A DNA stretch of 61,833 bases from Eggerthellaceae bacterium (GCA_009782605.1 WRIR01000013.1:1-61833), one strand, 5' to 3'. Counted from the stretch's first letter, positions 40,993 through 49,941 are shown. Numbers and translations: made by a program. Notes: generated by a model not told the origin, from the sequence alone.

Positions 40993-42627
40993 CTACTCGA
41001 CCGAGAGGATGATGGGGTAGAGGGGCTGATCGCCCCGGTGCGAGTCCACCTCGATGTCGTCGAAGGCATCGGCTATCCGGGCGAGCAGCGCCTTGAAGTC
41101 GTCGTCACCCATGTCCTCGCCGGCGAGGATGGTCAAGGTGTCGGCCTCGGATGCCCCCATACGCTCAAGAAGCTGCATCACCACCACCTCGACCGACTCC
41201 CCCACGGCCTCTATCGAGCCGTCGGCGATCCCGATGGTGTCGCCTGCCTTTATGGGGTTGTTGTGAGCGTCCTTCGCATCCTTGATAGCCTGGGTGACCT
41301 CCCCGGTCCTGACTTCCGCATAGGCCTCGGTCATGGCCTCGACGTTGGCCTCCAGGCTTGCCGTGTCGTCATAGCCGAAGAGGGCCGCAAATGCCTGCGG
41401 GACGCTCTTGGTCGCAACAACGGCGCAGGGAACCTCGGCCAACCCGGCACAGCTTTGGGCGGCCATGACGATGTTGCTGTTGTTCGGCAGGATGATGACC
41501 GCGTCCGCGTTCACCTGGTTCACGGCGTCGAGCAGATCCTTGGTGGAGGGGTTCATGGTCTGGCCTCCGGAGACCACCACGTCGACCCCGAGGCTCTTCA
41601 GTATCCGCGCGTTGCCCTCGCCTGCCGCGACAGCGACGAAACCGAGGGGCTTGCGCTCCTGGGGCGCGGGAGTTCCGCTGCCCAAAGAGGCGCTGCGCTC
41701 CGCGCTTTGCAGCTGCATGTTGTGGATATGCACCTCTGATATCTGACCCTGCCCGAGCATATAGGCCAAAACCTTGTCGGGGGTGTTTGTGTGGACGTGG
41801 ACCTTGAAGTTCGGGCTTGCGCCCACCAAAAGCTCGCAGTCGCCCATAGTCGCCAGGTAGTTCAGCCCCTCCTCGATGTCGAGGGCCTCAGAGCTCACCA
41901 GGAACTCGGTGCAGTAGCGGTACTGCGACCCTGCCCAGTCGTCAAGCTGCTCTATCTCGACCTTCGGCTGGGCGTTGCGCATGAAGGCAAGCTCGTCAAC
42001 GAGTGTCTCAGCGCCCAGGAGCGCAGAAGCGAAGGCGTCGATGAGGATGGCGAGGCCGTAGCCCCCGGCATCGACCACGCCGTTCTCCTTGAGGACCGGC
42101 AAGAGGTCGGGGGTGCGCAGCACCGAGGCATAGGCCTCGGTGACGATCGCCTCTAAGGCCGCATCGGTTGAGCGCTTCTTCTTGCGCGCCTTGCGCGCCG
42201 CGTCCGCGCTGTCGCGGAGCACTGTGAGGATCGTGCCCTCGACGGGCTTGCGCACTGCCTGGAAGGCAACCTCGACGGCACGGGAGAACATCGTGTCGAG
42301 CTCTTCGGTCCCCAAGGACTCGATGCCTTCGGCGCCCTCGCACATGCCGCGGAATATCTGCGAGGTGATGACGCCGGAGTTGCCCCGGGCACCCATAAGC
42401 GCCCCGCTGGTGACCGCCTTGCGGGCCTCCACAGAGCCGGCGCCGATCGGGAGCTTTGCCAGGTTCTCGGTCACCGACTCAAGGGTGAGCGACATGTTGG
42501 TGCCGGTGTCGCCGTCAGGCACCGGGAAGACGTTCAGCCGGTTGATCTCTTCTTTGCGCTCGTTCAGCCTCTTGCTGGCAAATGCAATGGCGTTCAGCAC
42601 ATCGTGTTTCGTATAAGACTCTGACAT
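40993..42627 (-). CDS. fakA: fatty acid kinase subunit A (DAK2/DhaL domain)
   Basis: 544 residues from ATG 42625-42627. The N-terminal DhaL-type kinase domain has the nucleotide/Mg loop NVFPVPDGDTGTNM and later GARGNSGVITSQIFRG. A middle domain (YRYCTEFLVSSEALDIEEGL, SPNFKVHVHTNTPDKV) and a C-terminal DegV-like part (VSGGQTMNPSTKDLLDAVNQ, ILPNNSNIVMAAQ) complete the FakA/YloV architecture. It phosphorylates exogenous fatty acids held by FakB for use by PlsX/PlsY, whose genes are also in this window. It follows the Asp23-family gene, the usual pairing. Confidence 0.93.
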   Translation of the reverse strand: MSESYTKHDVLNAIAFASKRLNERKEEINRLNVFPVPDGDTGTNMSLTLESVTENLAKLPIGAGSVEARKAVTSGALMGARGNSGVITSQIFRGMCEGAEGIESLGTEELDTMFSRAVEVAFQAVRKPVEGTILTVLRDSADAARKARKKKRSTDAALEAIVTEAYASVLRTPDLLPVLKENGVVDAGGYGLAILIDAFASALLGAETLVDELAFMRNAQPKVEIEQLDDWAGSQYRYCTEFLVSSEALDIEEGLNYLATMGDCELLVGASPNFKVHVHTNTPDKVLAYMLGQGQISEVHIHNMQLQSAERSASLGSGTPAPQERKPLGFVAVAAGEGNARILKSLGVDVVVSGGQTMNPSTKDLLDAVNQVNADAVIILPNNSNIVMAAQSCAGLAEVPCAVVATKSVPQAFAALFGYDDTASLEANVEAMTEAYAEVRTGEVTQAIKDAKDAHNNPIKAGDTIGIADGSIEAVGESVEVVVMQLLERMGASEADTLTILAGEDMGDDDFKALLARIADAFDDIEVDSHRGDQPLYPIILSVE

Positions 42628-42715
42628 CGGGCTTCTTACTCTCCTTGGCTGCGCACACGCTTTCAGGCGCATGCTCTTCTAGGGGACGGCTGCATGCAAC
42701 AAAGGGCTGGGCGGG

Positions 42716-43063
42716 CTACTTGCGCACCTTGATTCCTTGGACGTGGACTTCGATACCGTCGAGCGGCACCTTCGCATACTGCGTAAGCGCGAAACTCACC
42801 TGGTCGATCAGGTTTTGGGAGACGGTATTGATATTCGTGCCGTACTCGACCACGACATACAGGTCGACGTGTATCCCGCGGTCGGTCGCTGTGACAACGA
42901 CCCCCCGACGCAGGCGCGAGTTCGGCAGTATCTTCGCGATGCCGTCGGCAGCGCTCGGTGCGGCCATGCCCACTATGCCGTAACACTCCATGGCGGCGTT
43001 GCCCACCATGTCTGCTAAGACCTCATTGGCAACATGAAGGTTGCCAGCAATGTTATCGCTCAT
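42716..43063 (-). CDS. Asp23/Gls24-family envelope stress protein
   Basis: 115 residues from ATG 43061-43063 behind AAAGGAAG; upstream in-frame sequence is rejected. The family core is visible: VANEVLADMVGNAAMECYGI, a VVVTATDRGIHVDLYVVVEYGTN beta region, and a helix ending VKVHVQGI-like VHVQGIKV. Proteins of this family sit at the membrane and are commonly encoded directly upstream of fakA, as here (88-base gap). Confidence 0.92.
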   Translation of the reverse strand: MSDNIAGNLHVANEVLADMVGNAAMECYGIVGMAAPSAADGIAKILPNSRLRRGVVVTATDRGIHVDLYVVVEYGTNINTVSQNLIDQVSFALTQYAKVPLDGIEVHVQGIKVRK

Positions 43064-43302
43064 CGTCTTCCTTTCAGGCATACCCCCGGCGCAGGCACGG
43101 CAGCCCAACACCCCACGATACGTCACCGTGTCCTTATTCCGGACAAAACCAGGCCATCAGTATACCGCAAGCCCCCGGGCCTGTGCACCGACAAAACAAA
43201 GGCAACACACGGAGGCCGTCAAAGTCTCGGTCGCTTGGGTGCCGCATTCGTGTGAATCATGAGTTTTGATGAGTGTGCCCCGATTCCCCGCAGCGGTTCC
43301 CC

Positions 43303-43308
43303 TATAAT
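43303..43308 (+). promoter_or_regulatory. -10 box of tpx
   Basis: A consensus TATAAT stands 40 bases before the tpx start. No matching -35 hexamer is found at 16-19 bases upstream, so an activator such as an oxidative-stress regulator may be needed. Confidence 0.5.
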
Positions 43309-43347
43309 CGTTGTGTTCAATCCCCTTCAAGCCCTAAGGAGACAACC

Positions 43348-43842
43348 ATGCTATCAGTTACTTTTGCCGGTGCCCCGTTGACCCTCGAAGGCGAACAGGT
43401 CAAAGTGGGCGACAAATTGCCCGTTGTGGCCCTTGTTGACAACGACCTCGCCTCTTTCTCAACCGCCGACACGTCGGGAGTCCGGGTATTCCTGACGGTG
43501 CCTTCGCTCGACACCCCTGTGTGCGACCTTGAAGTGAGGACCTTCAACCAGAAGGCGGCCGACATGGATTCGGTAAGCATCTACGTCGTCAGCGCCGACC
43601 TTCCTTTCGCCCAGGCACGCTGGTGCGGACAGCAGGGCATCGATGCCGTGAAGACCCTCAGCGATCACCGCGGTGGCGGCTTTGCCCTTGCTACCGGCAC
43701 CTTTATCAGCGAACTGGAGCTCCTTACGCGGGCGGTCATCGTCGTCGATGCAAACGACACCGTGACCTATACTGAGTTCGTCCCCGAGATAACCGACGCC
43801 CCCGACTACGACGCAGCCTACGCCGCACTCGCGGCCCTGTGA
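43348..43842 (+). CDS. tpx: thiol peroxidase (Tpx-type peroxiredoxin)
   Basis: 164 residues from ATG 43348 with AAGGAG six bases upstream. Atypical two-Cys peroxiredoxin: peroxidatic Cys59 in VPSLDTPVCDLEVRTFN and resolving Cys93 in DLPFAQARWCGQQGI, 34 residues apart as in the family. It removes H2O2 and alkyl peroxides with thioredoxin as reductant. It is the only dedicated peroxide-detoxifying gene in the window, standing alone on the plus strand between the Asp23-family gene (divergent) and rpmB. Confidence 0.96.
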   Translation: MLSVTFAGAPLTLEGEQVKVGDKLPVVALVDNDLASFSTADTSGVRVFLTVPSLDTPVCDLEVRTFNQKAADMDSVSIYVVSADLPFAQARWCGQQGIDAVKTLSDHRGGGFALATGTFISELELLTRAVIVVDANDTVTYTEFVPEITDAPDYDAAYAALAAL

Positions 43843-43876
43843 CCTCGGCAGGGGCCGAACCCCGCTGTGTGTCGGA

Positions 43877-43894
43877 CACACCCCAAGGGGTGTG
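43877..43894 (+). terminator. short GC hairpin after tpx
   Basis: CACACCCC and GGGGTGTG form an 8-bp stem with almost no loop, 35 bases after the tpx stop. There is no T run, so termination efficiency is doubtful. Confidence 0.35.
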
Positions 43895-43909
43895 GATAAT
43901 GAAAACTTC

Positions 43910-43939
43910 TTGTAAGCCTGTGTGGAGGTATGCTATAGT
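43910..43939 (+). promoter_or_regulatory. promoter of rpmB
   Basis: TTGTAA (43910-43915) and TATAGT (43934-43939) are 18 bases apart, about 65 bases upstream of the L28 gene. Confidence 0.6.
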
Positions 43940-44004
43940 GTCTAGGTTTTCGTCTTGAGCGGCACAGGTGCCGGTTAATTGATAGAGTAAATGGAGTGAT
44001 AGCA

Positions 44005-44193
44005 ATGTCGAAGGTATGTGAAATATGTGGGAAATCCCCTGCTGCAGGACGCAAGATCAGCCACTCGCACCGCGTGTCGAACCGGGTCTTCCGTCCCAAT
44101 GTCCAGAAAGTCACCATTAAGCTCAACGGCAAGGTCAAGCAGGCAAAGGTCTGCACGAAGTGCATGAAAGCCGGGAAGATAGAACGCGCCTAG
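44005..44193 (+). CDS. rpmB: 50S ribosomal protein L28
   Basis: 62 residues from ATG 44005 with GGAG nine bases upstream; an ATG nine bases earlier is also in frame but poorer. It begins MSKVCEICGKSP, a zinc-knuckle form, continues GRKISHSHRVSNRVFRPNVQ and ends with a second CTKCMKAGKI knuckle. Typically a single-gene unit, as here, with its own promoter and terminator. Confidence 0.96.
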   Translation: MSKVCEICGKSPAAGRKISHSHRVSNRVFRPNVQKVTIKLNGKVKQAKVCTKCMKAGKIERA

Positions 44194-44243
44194 CAAGGGC
44201 AGGGCAGGGGCCACCCCCTGCGAGGTTATCCCCGCACTACAGC

Positions 44244-44270
44244 AAAAGCCTGCGTTACGTGGGCTTTTTT
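44244..44270 (+). terminator. terminator of rpmB (probably bidirectional)
   Basis: AAAAGCCTGCG pairs with CGTGGGCTTTT (two G-U wobbles) around TTA and runs into six T. The complementary strand also ends in TTTT, so it can stop the convergent RNase HI-QueD transcript too. Confidence 0.85.
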
Positions 44271-44376
44271 GTGTTCCCCTGCAGCACGGGCAGGCACTGC
44301 AAGAACGCCGGGGCGTACGCAGCACGCAACTGACGCAGGCGGCACAAGGACGCACGCAAAAGCACCCGGGGCAGGG

Positions 44377-45381
44377 TCAGGGACGATAGACTACCTTGGC
44401 ATGGGGGCTTTCCCACACCGACACGGTATGCAGCAAAACACCTTGCGGCAAGGTGTTCTCAAGCTCGAAATAGATGACCCGCGCAAGGTTTTCCGCAGTG
44501 GGATTGATAGCATCGAAGGGCGGGACGTCGTTGATATAGTGGTGGTCGAAGTTCCTGAGCACCTCATGGAGGTTATCCTTGAGAGCCGTGAAATCGATCA
44601 AGAGCCCCACTTCGTCAAGATGGTGCCCGCAGACCGCCACCTCGACTTCCCAGGTGTGCCCGTGAAGATACCGGCACGGGCCGTCGAACCCGGCCAGGAT
44701 GTGAGCGGCATCGAAATGATCCTTTATCTTGAGCTCGTAACGCCCGCCTACGTTCTCGTAGGTGGAACCCGACAGCTTGCCGGGCCCCTCATAGTTGCTG
44801 TTCTTCTCCATGACCGACCCTCTTCCCCCAGCAGCAATTCCATATCCCGCTGTTCCAACACGCCCCAGCTCAGAGATTTCTTGAGGCTTTTCGCCCGTCT
44901 TTTGAATCACCCCATCCAAAGACCCGCCGAAAAGGTTCAATTGAAACTCATCCCATGGCATAAGATAATACCCTACCGGGGCGCGTATGTCCATTGCTTC
45001 ATTGGCAAGGGCGTCGGCCGCGTCGTTATTTTTGCGGTACACATGCGCCACCGTCGCCTCGTCAAAATGTTCCAACAAGGCTTTTGCGCGCAGGAACAGG
45101 GGCTTCAGGTCGGCGCTCTTCACTTTGTAGGAGCCGTTTATCTGCTTTGCCATCAGTTCGGAATCTGTGTAGACGCTCAGTCGAGACACGCCTGCGGCTC
45201 GCGCGTTCTCAAGCCCCCATATCAGGGCCGAATACTCGGCGACGTTGTTCGTTGCATGGGGCAGGCACCAGCCGCCCGTAGCCAAAGGCTCACCGCCCTC
45301 TTGCGAGAGCACGAAGCCGAGGCCGGCCAGGCCGGGATTTCCTCGGCTGCCCCCGTCGGTGTGAAGGCTTGCCTTAGTCAT
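44377..45381 (-). CDS. RNase HI - 6-carboxytetrahydropterin synthase (QueD) fusion protein
   Basis: 334 residues in one uninterrupted frame. Residues 1-135 are an RNase HI domain with the D-E-D-D residues D9 (TDGGSRGNPG), E49 (NNVAEY), D73 (YTDSEL) and D123 (RKNNDAADALAN). Residues 136-210 are a linker. Residues 214-334 are a QueD domain: zinc ligands H227 (FDAAHIL), H240 and H242 (YLHGHTWEVEV), catalytic C236, the DHHYIND pair around 279-284, TAENLARVIYFELENTL, and E324 in VSVWESPHAK. Both domains keep their catalytic residues. QueD makes the queuosine/7-deazaguanine precursor; RNase HI cuts RNA in RNA-DNA hybrids. No other que gene lies nearby. It overlaps the zinc-ribbon gene by eight bases. 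Confidence 0.92.
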   Translation of the reverse strand: MTKASLHTDGGSRGNPGLAGLGFVLSQEGGEPLATGGWCLPHATNNVAEYSALIWGLENARAAGVSRLSVYTDSELMAKQINGSYKVKSADLKPLFLRAKALLEHFDEATVAHVYRKNNDAADALANEAMDIRAPVGYYLMPWDEFQLNLFGGSLDGVIQKTGEKPQEISELGRVGTAGYGIAAGGRGSVMEKNSNYEGPGKLSGSTYENVGGRYELKIKDHFDAAHILAGFDGPCRYLHGHTWEVEVAVCGHHLDEVGLLIDFTALKDNLHEVLRNFDHHYINDVPPFDAINPTAENLARVIYFELENTLPQGVLLHTVSVWESPHAKVVYRP

Positions 45382-46099
45382 CGAGTACCACCATCATCCG
45401 CCTGCAGTAGGGGCATTCCGAGAGCGGGGCCTCGCCCTGCACCTGTAAGAGCTTCCCCTCTTCGAGCATGTTGCGGCACACGCTGCATAGGTTGCCAGAA
45501 AGCCGGGCAACCGCGATGCCCCCGCAGCGCTGCACCTTCTTGCTGTAGGCGTCGGCAAGGCCCGCCTCAAGAGAGGCGAAGGCGGCATCGCGGGTAGCCT
45601 GAAGCTCGGCGATACGGTCACTCAACAGCCCGGCATCCTCCTGGAACGAGGCGATCGTCTCCTCTTCCTGCCCGACTACCCTTCCCAGGGCTTCGGCCAC
45701 CTGGGCCTCTATCGCCTCGATCTGGGTGATCTTCTCGCCCAGGGGCGCCAGCTCCGACTCAAGCGTGTTGCGGCGCTTCGCAATGCCTCCGAGCTCCTTC
45801 GTGTGGGCCTCGACGGCGCGGTAGTCACCCTTTACGGCGGCAATCTTCTCTTCAGCCGCAGCCTGCTTGGCCTGCAGCCGCTCGTCCTCGTCGTCGATGC
45901 GCGCGACCTCCTGCTCGGCCTCCTTTCTCAAGGCCGCCACCTGGGCCTGCTTTGCCTCGATGGCCTTCCTCTTCTCGCGCAGGGCGAGGATGGCGCGGCG
46001 CTGAGAGAGTCCGTCGAACTTCTTCTTCGAGCGCAGCAGGTTCAGATCGACCTCCTGGAGATCCATCAAGGTGGCAAGGTCCTTTGTTTCAGCCCTCAT
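45374..46099 (-). CDS. C4-type zinc-ribbon coiled-coil protein (CT398/DUF164-like)
   Basis: 241 residues from ATG 46097-46099. The first 170 residues form an antiparallel coiled coil (LQEVDLNLLRSKKKFDGLSQ through LGGIAKRRNTLESELAPLGE). The last 60 carry a zinc ribbon with LCSVC and ECPYC. This is the family often annotated as a C4-type zinc ribbon domain protein, found next to nif3-like genes, as here. It is thought to bind nucleic acid or act with secretion/flagellar systems in some species; its role here is unknown. Confidence 0.88.
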   Translation of the reverse strand: MRAETKDLATLMDLQEVDLNLLRSKKKFDGLSQRRAILALREKRKAIEAKQAQVAALRKEAEQEVARIDDEDERLQAKQAAAEEKIAAVKGDYRAVEAHTKELGGIAKRRNTLESELAPLGEKITQIEAIEAQVAEALGRVVGQEEETIASFQEDAGLLSDRIAELQATRDAAFASLEAGLADAYSKKVQRCGGIAVARLSGNLCSVCRNMLEEGKLLQVQGEAPLSECPYCRRMMVVLDD

Positions 46100-46173
46100 A
46101 TGCCCTTCCCTTCTGCCGTTCGGGCATGTATCGCCCACGCCGGCGAGCGCCTGGTTTCCCGGTTCTTGAGGCC

Positions 46174-47070
46174 CTATATCCGCACAGCCTCCGGATAGGT
46201 CCAATTGTCCTTCTGGTCGATGATCACTACCCGGTCCTCCGGGAAGCCGACCGACTCGACCGCCGCCGCCAGCACCGCGACAAGCGGCAGCTCCGACGTG
46301 TCGTGCCCCAACTCGATGATGCCAAGCCCGGCATCCTTGACCGCCAGGGCGTCGTGATAGCGTATCTCGCCGCATACGAGGCAATCGAGCGAGCGGGAGA
46401 CGCATGCCGCCGAGAGGCTCCCCGCAGACCCCGTGCAGGTCGCCACCTTGGCAAGGGGCTTGTTGAAGTCCCCCCACACGCGCGGCAAGCGGCCGAAGAC
46501 CGCCGTACAGCGCGCGGCAAGCTGCCCGAGCGTCAGGGGCCGGTCTGCTGACCTGATAGCGCACAGCTGTCCGTAGCCCTTGCGCACATCCCCCTCAAGC
46601 GGGTCGACGATACCCTTGAGGTCGAGCCCCAGCATACCCGGCAATATACGCGCGGCCTCGTGGCTCACGTCGAGCGCGGTATGGAAGCACATGAGCGCAA
46701 CGCCTTCCCTGATGGCCGCATAGACCCCGGCCCCGGGGCTAAGGGCGACCGACTCCGCCCTGTGGAAGGTATCGGGCGCCAGGCGGTAGGCGGGATGGTG
46801 GGTGACGAGCACGTTTGCGCCGAGCGCTTGGGCCTCCCCTATGGCTGCGGGCGTCGGGTCGAGCGCAACAGCGACGTGGGCGACGGTAGAGGCCGGATCC
46901 CCCACCAACAGCCCGATGCGGTCGCCCTCGGCACCGTCAGATGCGGGAAAGCGCTTCAACAGCTTCTTCTCAAGCATACCGACGCTGAAGAGGGGGTCTT
47001 GCCTCAGGAGCGTGCGGGGGCTCAGCTGTGCCAAGCCTATCTTTTTCCCAGGGTGTTTCTTGTCAGACAT
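46174..47070 (-). CDS. Nif3-like dinuclear metal centre protein
   Basis: 298 residues from ATG 47068-47070 behind GAGGACG. NIF3/YbgI family metal-binding motifs are in place: VLVTHHPAYRL (HHP), MCFHTALDVS (H-T-x-L-D), and near the end GIIELGHDTSELP (GHxxSE variant). The family forms hexameric rings with a dinuclear metal centre; enzymatic role is unsettled, though GTP cyclohydrolase-type and hydrolase activities have been proposed. Paired with the zinc-ribbon gene downstream (74-base gap). Confidence 0.92.
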   Translation of the reverse strand: MSDKKHPGKKIGLAQLSPRTLLRQDPLFSVGMLEKKLLKRFPASDGAEGDRIGLLVGDPASTVAHVAVALDPTPAAIGEAQALGANVLVTHHPAYRLAPDTFHRAESVALSPGAGVYAAIREGVALMCFHTALDVSHEAARILPGMLGLDLKGIVDPLEGDVRKGYGQLCAIRSADRPLTLGQLAARCTAVFGRLPRVWGDFNKPLAKVATCTGSAGSLSAACVSRSLDCLVCGEIRYHDALAVKDAGLGIIELGHDTSELPLVAVLAAAVESVGFPEDRVVIIDQKDNWTYPEAVRI

Positions 47071-47150
47071 CGACGTCCTCCTTTGTTCTCTCTTTGCCGC
47101 TGTGCAAGCCCCCGGCCCGGGACTGCCATCCGCACCCGGCGGCAGCATGC

Positions 47151-47960
47151 CTATTCGATGGTAACACGTCGGCGATCCCCCTCCCGTGTCGGCACGGTAA
47201 CCTCCCGATACCCGCATTCGTAGAGCAGGTGGTAGCCGTCCTGTATGCCCCGGGCGGCATTGTCGGGATGGTGGGCGTCCGTCCCGAGGGTACAGGGGAC
47301 ACCCGCACGGCAGAACTCCCGCAGCAGGGCAGGGGCAGGATACATCTCCTTGCAGGCATAATGGGCGCCCGAGGTGTTCACCTCGACCATCCTGCCCGCG
47401 ACGCGGCAGGCCTCCGCCGCCTTTTGGTAGTGCTTCTCCAGCCCAAAGCTCGGGTAATGGCCGAACTTCTTCGCAAGGTCGGGGTGTGCCATGACCGTGA
47501 AGGGCAAATCGGAGAGCACCGCCTCACACCAGGTATCGAAATAGCGGTCCCAGATGTAATCGGCGCCGAGCTCTTCCCAACGCCCACGGGAAGAGGGGCT
47601 GTCGAATGCCCAGCCGTCCACGAAGTGGACCGAGCCCAAGACGAGCTCGAAGCGGGCGAAGTCGACCGCGGACAGGTCGCGGTCCTCAGCCGTTCCCAGC
47701 CAGTCGAACTCGCAGCCCAACAGGATTTCGATCCCCGGGTTGCCCGTGCGCACACGCTCGACTGTGTCGCAATACTCTTCCAGGTAGCGGGCGGGCATGC
47801 TCAAGAACTCGTCCGGGTCGTAGCGCGGGGTCAGCGGGTAGTGCTCCGTGACGGCAAGCGTGCCCACCCCCGCCGCCACGGCAGAGGCGACCAGCTCCTC
47901 GACGCTTCCCTCGCCGTGCCCGCACAGCGCCGTGTGCGCATGGGTGTTCACGAGCTCCAT
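47151..47960 (-). CDS. PHP-domain phosphatase (histidinol-phosphatase HisJ-like)
   Basis: 269 residues from ATG 47958-47960. PHP metal ligands appear in the expected order: NTHAHTALCGHGEGS at the N-terminus, TEHYPLTPR, GCEFDW with SVHFVDGW later, VMAHPDLAKKFG and GTDAHHPDNAARG. This matches histidinol-phosphatases of the HisJ type. No other histidine gene is nearby, so a different phosphate-ester substrate is possible. The start overlaps the desulfurase end by 13 bases. Confidence 0.88.
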   Translation of the reverse strand: MELVNTHAHTALCGHGEGSVEELVASAVAAGVGTLAVTEHYPLTPRYDPDEFLSMPARYLEEYCDTVERVRTGNPGIEILLGCEFDWLGTAEDRDLSAVDFARFELVLGSVHFVDGWAFDSPSSRGRWEELGADYIWDRYFDTWCEAVLSDLPFTVMAHPDLAKKFGHYPSFGLEKHYQKAAEACRVAGRMVEVNTSGAHYACKEMYPAPALLREFCRAGVPCTLGTDAHHPDNAARGIQDGYHLLYECGYREVTVPTREGDRRRVTIE

Positions 47961-49162
47961 GCCGCCGACCTCCCCCCTGCCGCCAGGCACGCGAAGAAGG
48001 CCGTGGTGAAGGCGTCGATGTCGGCTGCGGTGGTGGAGCGGCCCCATGACACGCGCAGGGAGCCGAGGGCGCGGTCATCGGATATGCCGAGGGCGCGCAG
48101 GACGTGGCTCGGCTTGAGGGACTGCGACGAGCAGGCCGAGCCGCCCGCAACCGCGAAGCCGGCGCGGTCGAGCTTGAGGATCAAGGTCTCACTCTCGAAG
48201 CCAGCGACGCAGACGTTCACCACGTTCGGCAAGAAGCGCGCGCTCCCCGGCTCGACGGCGACGCTCGGCATCACGCAGTCGTGGGCGGCAAGGCGCTCAT
48301 AGAGGCGGTCGCGCAGCGCCGTCTGGCGGCGGCACTCCTGTTCCTGCATCGCGCGTGCAGCCTCGCAGGCTGCAGCAAAGCCCACAGCACCGCAAATGTT
48401 TTGAGTGCCGCTGCGCCGCCCCTGTTCCTGCCCGCCGCCGGTCAGGGACGCCTCGAAGGGGGTCCTGGCCTTGAGGAAGAGCGCACCGGTGCCTTGGGGG
48501 CCCCCAGCCTTGTGGGCAGAGAAGGAGGCGGCGTCCACGCCGATTCCGTGCAGGTCGATGGCGATCTTCCCGAGCGCCTGGGCCGCGTCGGCGTGGAAGA
48601 GCGCACCCGCACCGTGGGCAATGGCTGCCAGCTCGCCGATGGGCTGGATGGTGCCCACCTCGTTGTTGGCCATCTGGACAGAGGCCAAGACCGTGTTCTC
48701 GCGAAGCGCTGCCTGGAAGGCCGCAGGCGTGATGAAGCCGTTGCGGTCGGGCTTGAGCAGGGTCGCCTCACAGCCTTGCGCCTTCAGTTCGCGGACGGGG
48801 GCGAGGACCGAGTCGTGCTCTATCGCAGAAGCGATGAGGTGGGGGACAAAACCGCGCCTCCCCTGCTGGACGGCACGCTTCGTGCAGGCCGCGACGATGC
48901 CCTTCACGGCGGCGTTGTTCGCCTCGGTCGCCCCGGAGGTGAAGACGATATCGTCGGGACGGCCTGCCCCGACACTGCGGGCGACGCGGGCCCGCGCGTC
49001 CTCAAGGGCGCTAAAGGCCTTCCGCCCGACGGAGTGGAGGGAGTTCGCGTTGCCGCCGTGCTCGAATTCGGCACCCGGGGCCAGGTAAGGCCTCATCTCG
49101 ACCGCGCTCTCGTCGCACAAAGGGGCGCTTGCAGCCCAGTCGAGATAGACCTGACCTGCCAT
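47948..49162 (-). CDS. cysteine desulfurase (NifS/IscS class I-type)
   Basis: 404 residues from ATG 49160-49162; a GTG six bases earlier overlaps the rpe stop and is an alternative. PLP-enzyme features: SGATEANNAAVKG, IEHDSVL, ANNEVGTIQPI, HADAAQALGKI, the Schiff-base Lys in FSAHKAGGPQGTGAL, and the persulfide Cys in AGGSACSSQS, followed by HVLRALGISDDRA. It supplies sulfur for Fe-S clusters or thiolated tRNA. No scaffold (iscU/sufU) or mnmA/thiI gene is in the window, so the client is unclear. Confidence 0.92.
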   Translation of the reverse strand: MAGQVYLDWAASAPLCDESAVEMRPYLAPGAEFEHGGNANSLHSVGRKAFSALEDARARVARSVGAGRPDDIVFTSGATEANNAAVKGIVAACTKRAVQQGRRGFVPHLIASAIEHDSVLAPVRELKAQGCEATLLKPDRNGFITPAAFQAALRENTVLASVQMANNEVGTIQPIGELAAIAHGAGALFHADAAQALGKIAIDLHGIGVDAASFSAHKAGGPQGTGALFLKARTPFEASLTGGGQEQGRRSGTQNICGAVGFAAACEAARAMQEQECRRQTALRDRLYERLAAHDCVMPSVAVEPGSARFLPNVVNVCVAGFESETLILKLDRAGFAVAGGSACSSQSLKPSHVLRALGISDDRALGSLRVSWGRSTTAADIDAFTTAFFACLAAGGRSAAWSS

Positions 49163-49164
49163 GG

Positions 49165-49941
49165 TCACCTGCCCTGCGCCGCGCGGGCATCCTGCGCTGG
49201 GCGGGTGGCCGGGTCCGTGCAGGCGGCGCGGCGCGGCGTTTCCCCGCCTTCTTGGGCAGCCTGGGCCAGGCGGGCGATCTCGGCGATCGCGGCGGCGGGG
49301 TCTGCGGCCTTGAAGACCGCATTGCCCGCCACCAGCACGTCGGCGCCCGCACGCCCCACGGCTGCAGCGGTCGAGCAGTCGATGCCGCCGTCGACCGATA
49401 TCAGGGGGCAGACGCCCGCCGCACGGGCCATCGAGACGACTTCCGCGATACGGGCCTCGCTGCCCTCGATGAAAGACTGCCCCGAGAAGCCGGGGTTCAC
49501 GCTCATGATGCCCACCATGTCAAGCAGCGGGAGGAAAGGCTGGATTGCGCTTGCGGGGGTCGCGGGCCTCAGGCTGATGCCCGGATGCGCCCCGGCGTCG
49601 CGAATGAGGCTGATCGCACGGCCGACGTCGGCGGGGGACGCATCCGGGAATGCTTCTATATGGAAGGTCAGCCAGTCGGCGCCGGCCTCCAGGAACCAGG
49701 GTATCTGCTCAAGCGGGTTGGTGATCATGAGGTGCACGTCAAGAGGGAGCCCACACGCCCCCTTCAACTGCCTTACGAAGGGAACGCCCACGGTGAGGTT
49801 CGGCACGAAATGCCCGTCCATGACATCAACATGGGCAAAGCCAGCCCCGGCATCCTCGATCATCCGCACAGCGTTTTCCATGTTCATGAAATCCGCCGAC
49901 AGCAGCGAGGGCGCTATCCTCACCTGTCCAAACACATCCAT
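49165..49941 (-). CDS. rpe: ribulose-phosphate 3-epimerase
   Basis: 258 residues from ATG 49939-49941 (AGAAGGG upstream); the longer upstream frame is rejected. TIM barrel with IAPSLLSADFMNME, HVDVMDGHFVPNLTVG, DVHLMITNP, and SVNPGFSGQSFI, and a phosphate loop VAGNAVFKAADPAAAI. The last 30 residues are an Ala/Arg/Pro-rich tail beyond the usual end of the family. It interconverts ribulose-5-P and xylulose-5-P in the pentose phosphate pathway. Confidence 0.96.
   Translation of the reverse strand: MDVFGQVRIAPSLLSADFMNMENAVRMIEDAGAGFAHVDVMDGHFVPNLTVGVPFVRQLKGACGLPLDVHLMITNPLEQIPWFLEAGADWLTFHIEAFPDASPADVGRAISLIRDAGAHPGISLRPATPASAIQPFLPLLDMVGIMSVNPGFSGQSFIEGSEARIAEVVSMARAAGVCPLISVDGGIDCSTAAAVGRAGADVLVAGNAVFKAADPAAAIAEIARLAQAAQEGGETPRRAACTDPATRPAQDARAAQGR

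Noticed and set aside
39694-41739. 681-codon plus-strand open frame across recG and fakA
   Set aside because: It runs antisense through two separate well-identified genes and their gap, typical of third-position GC bias.
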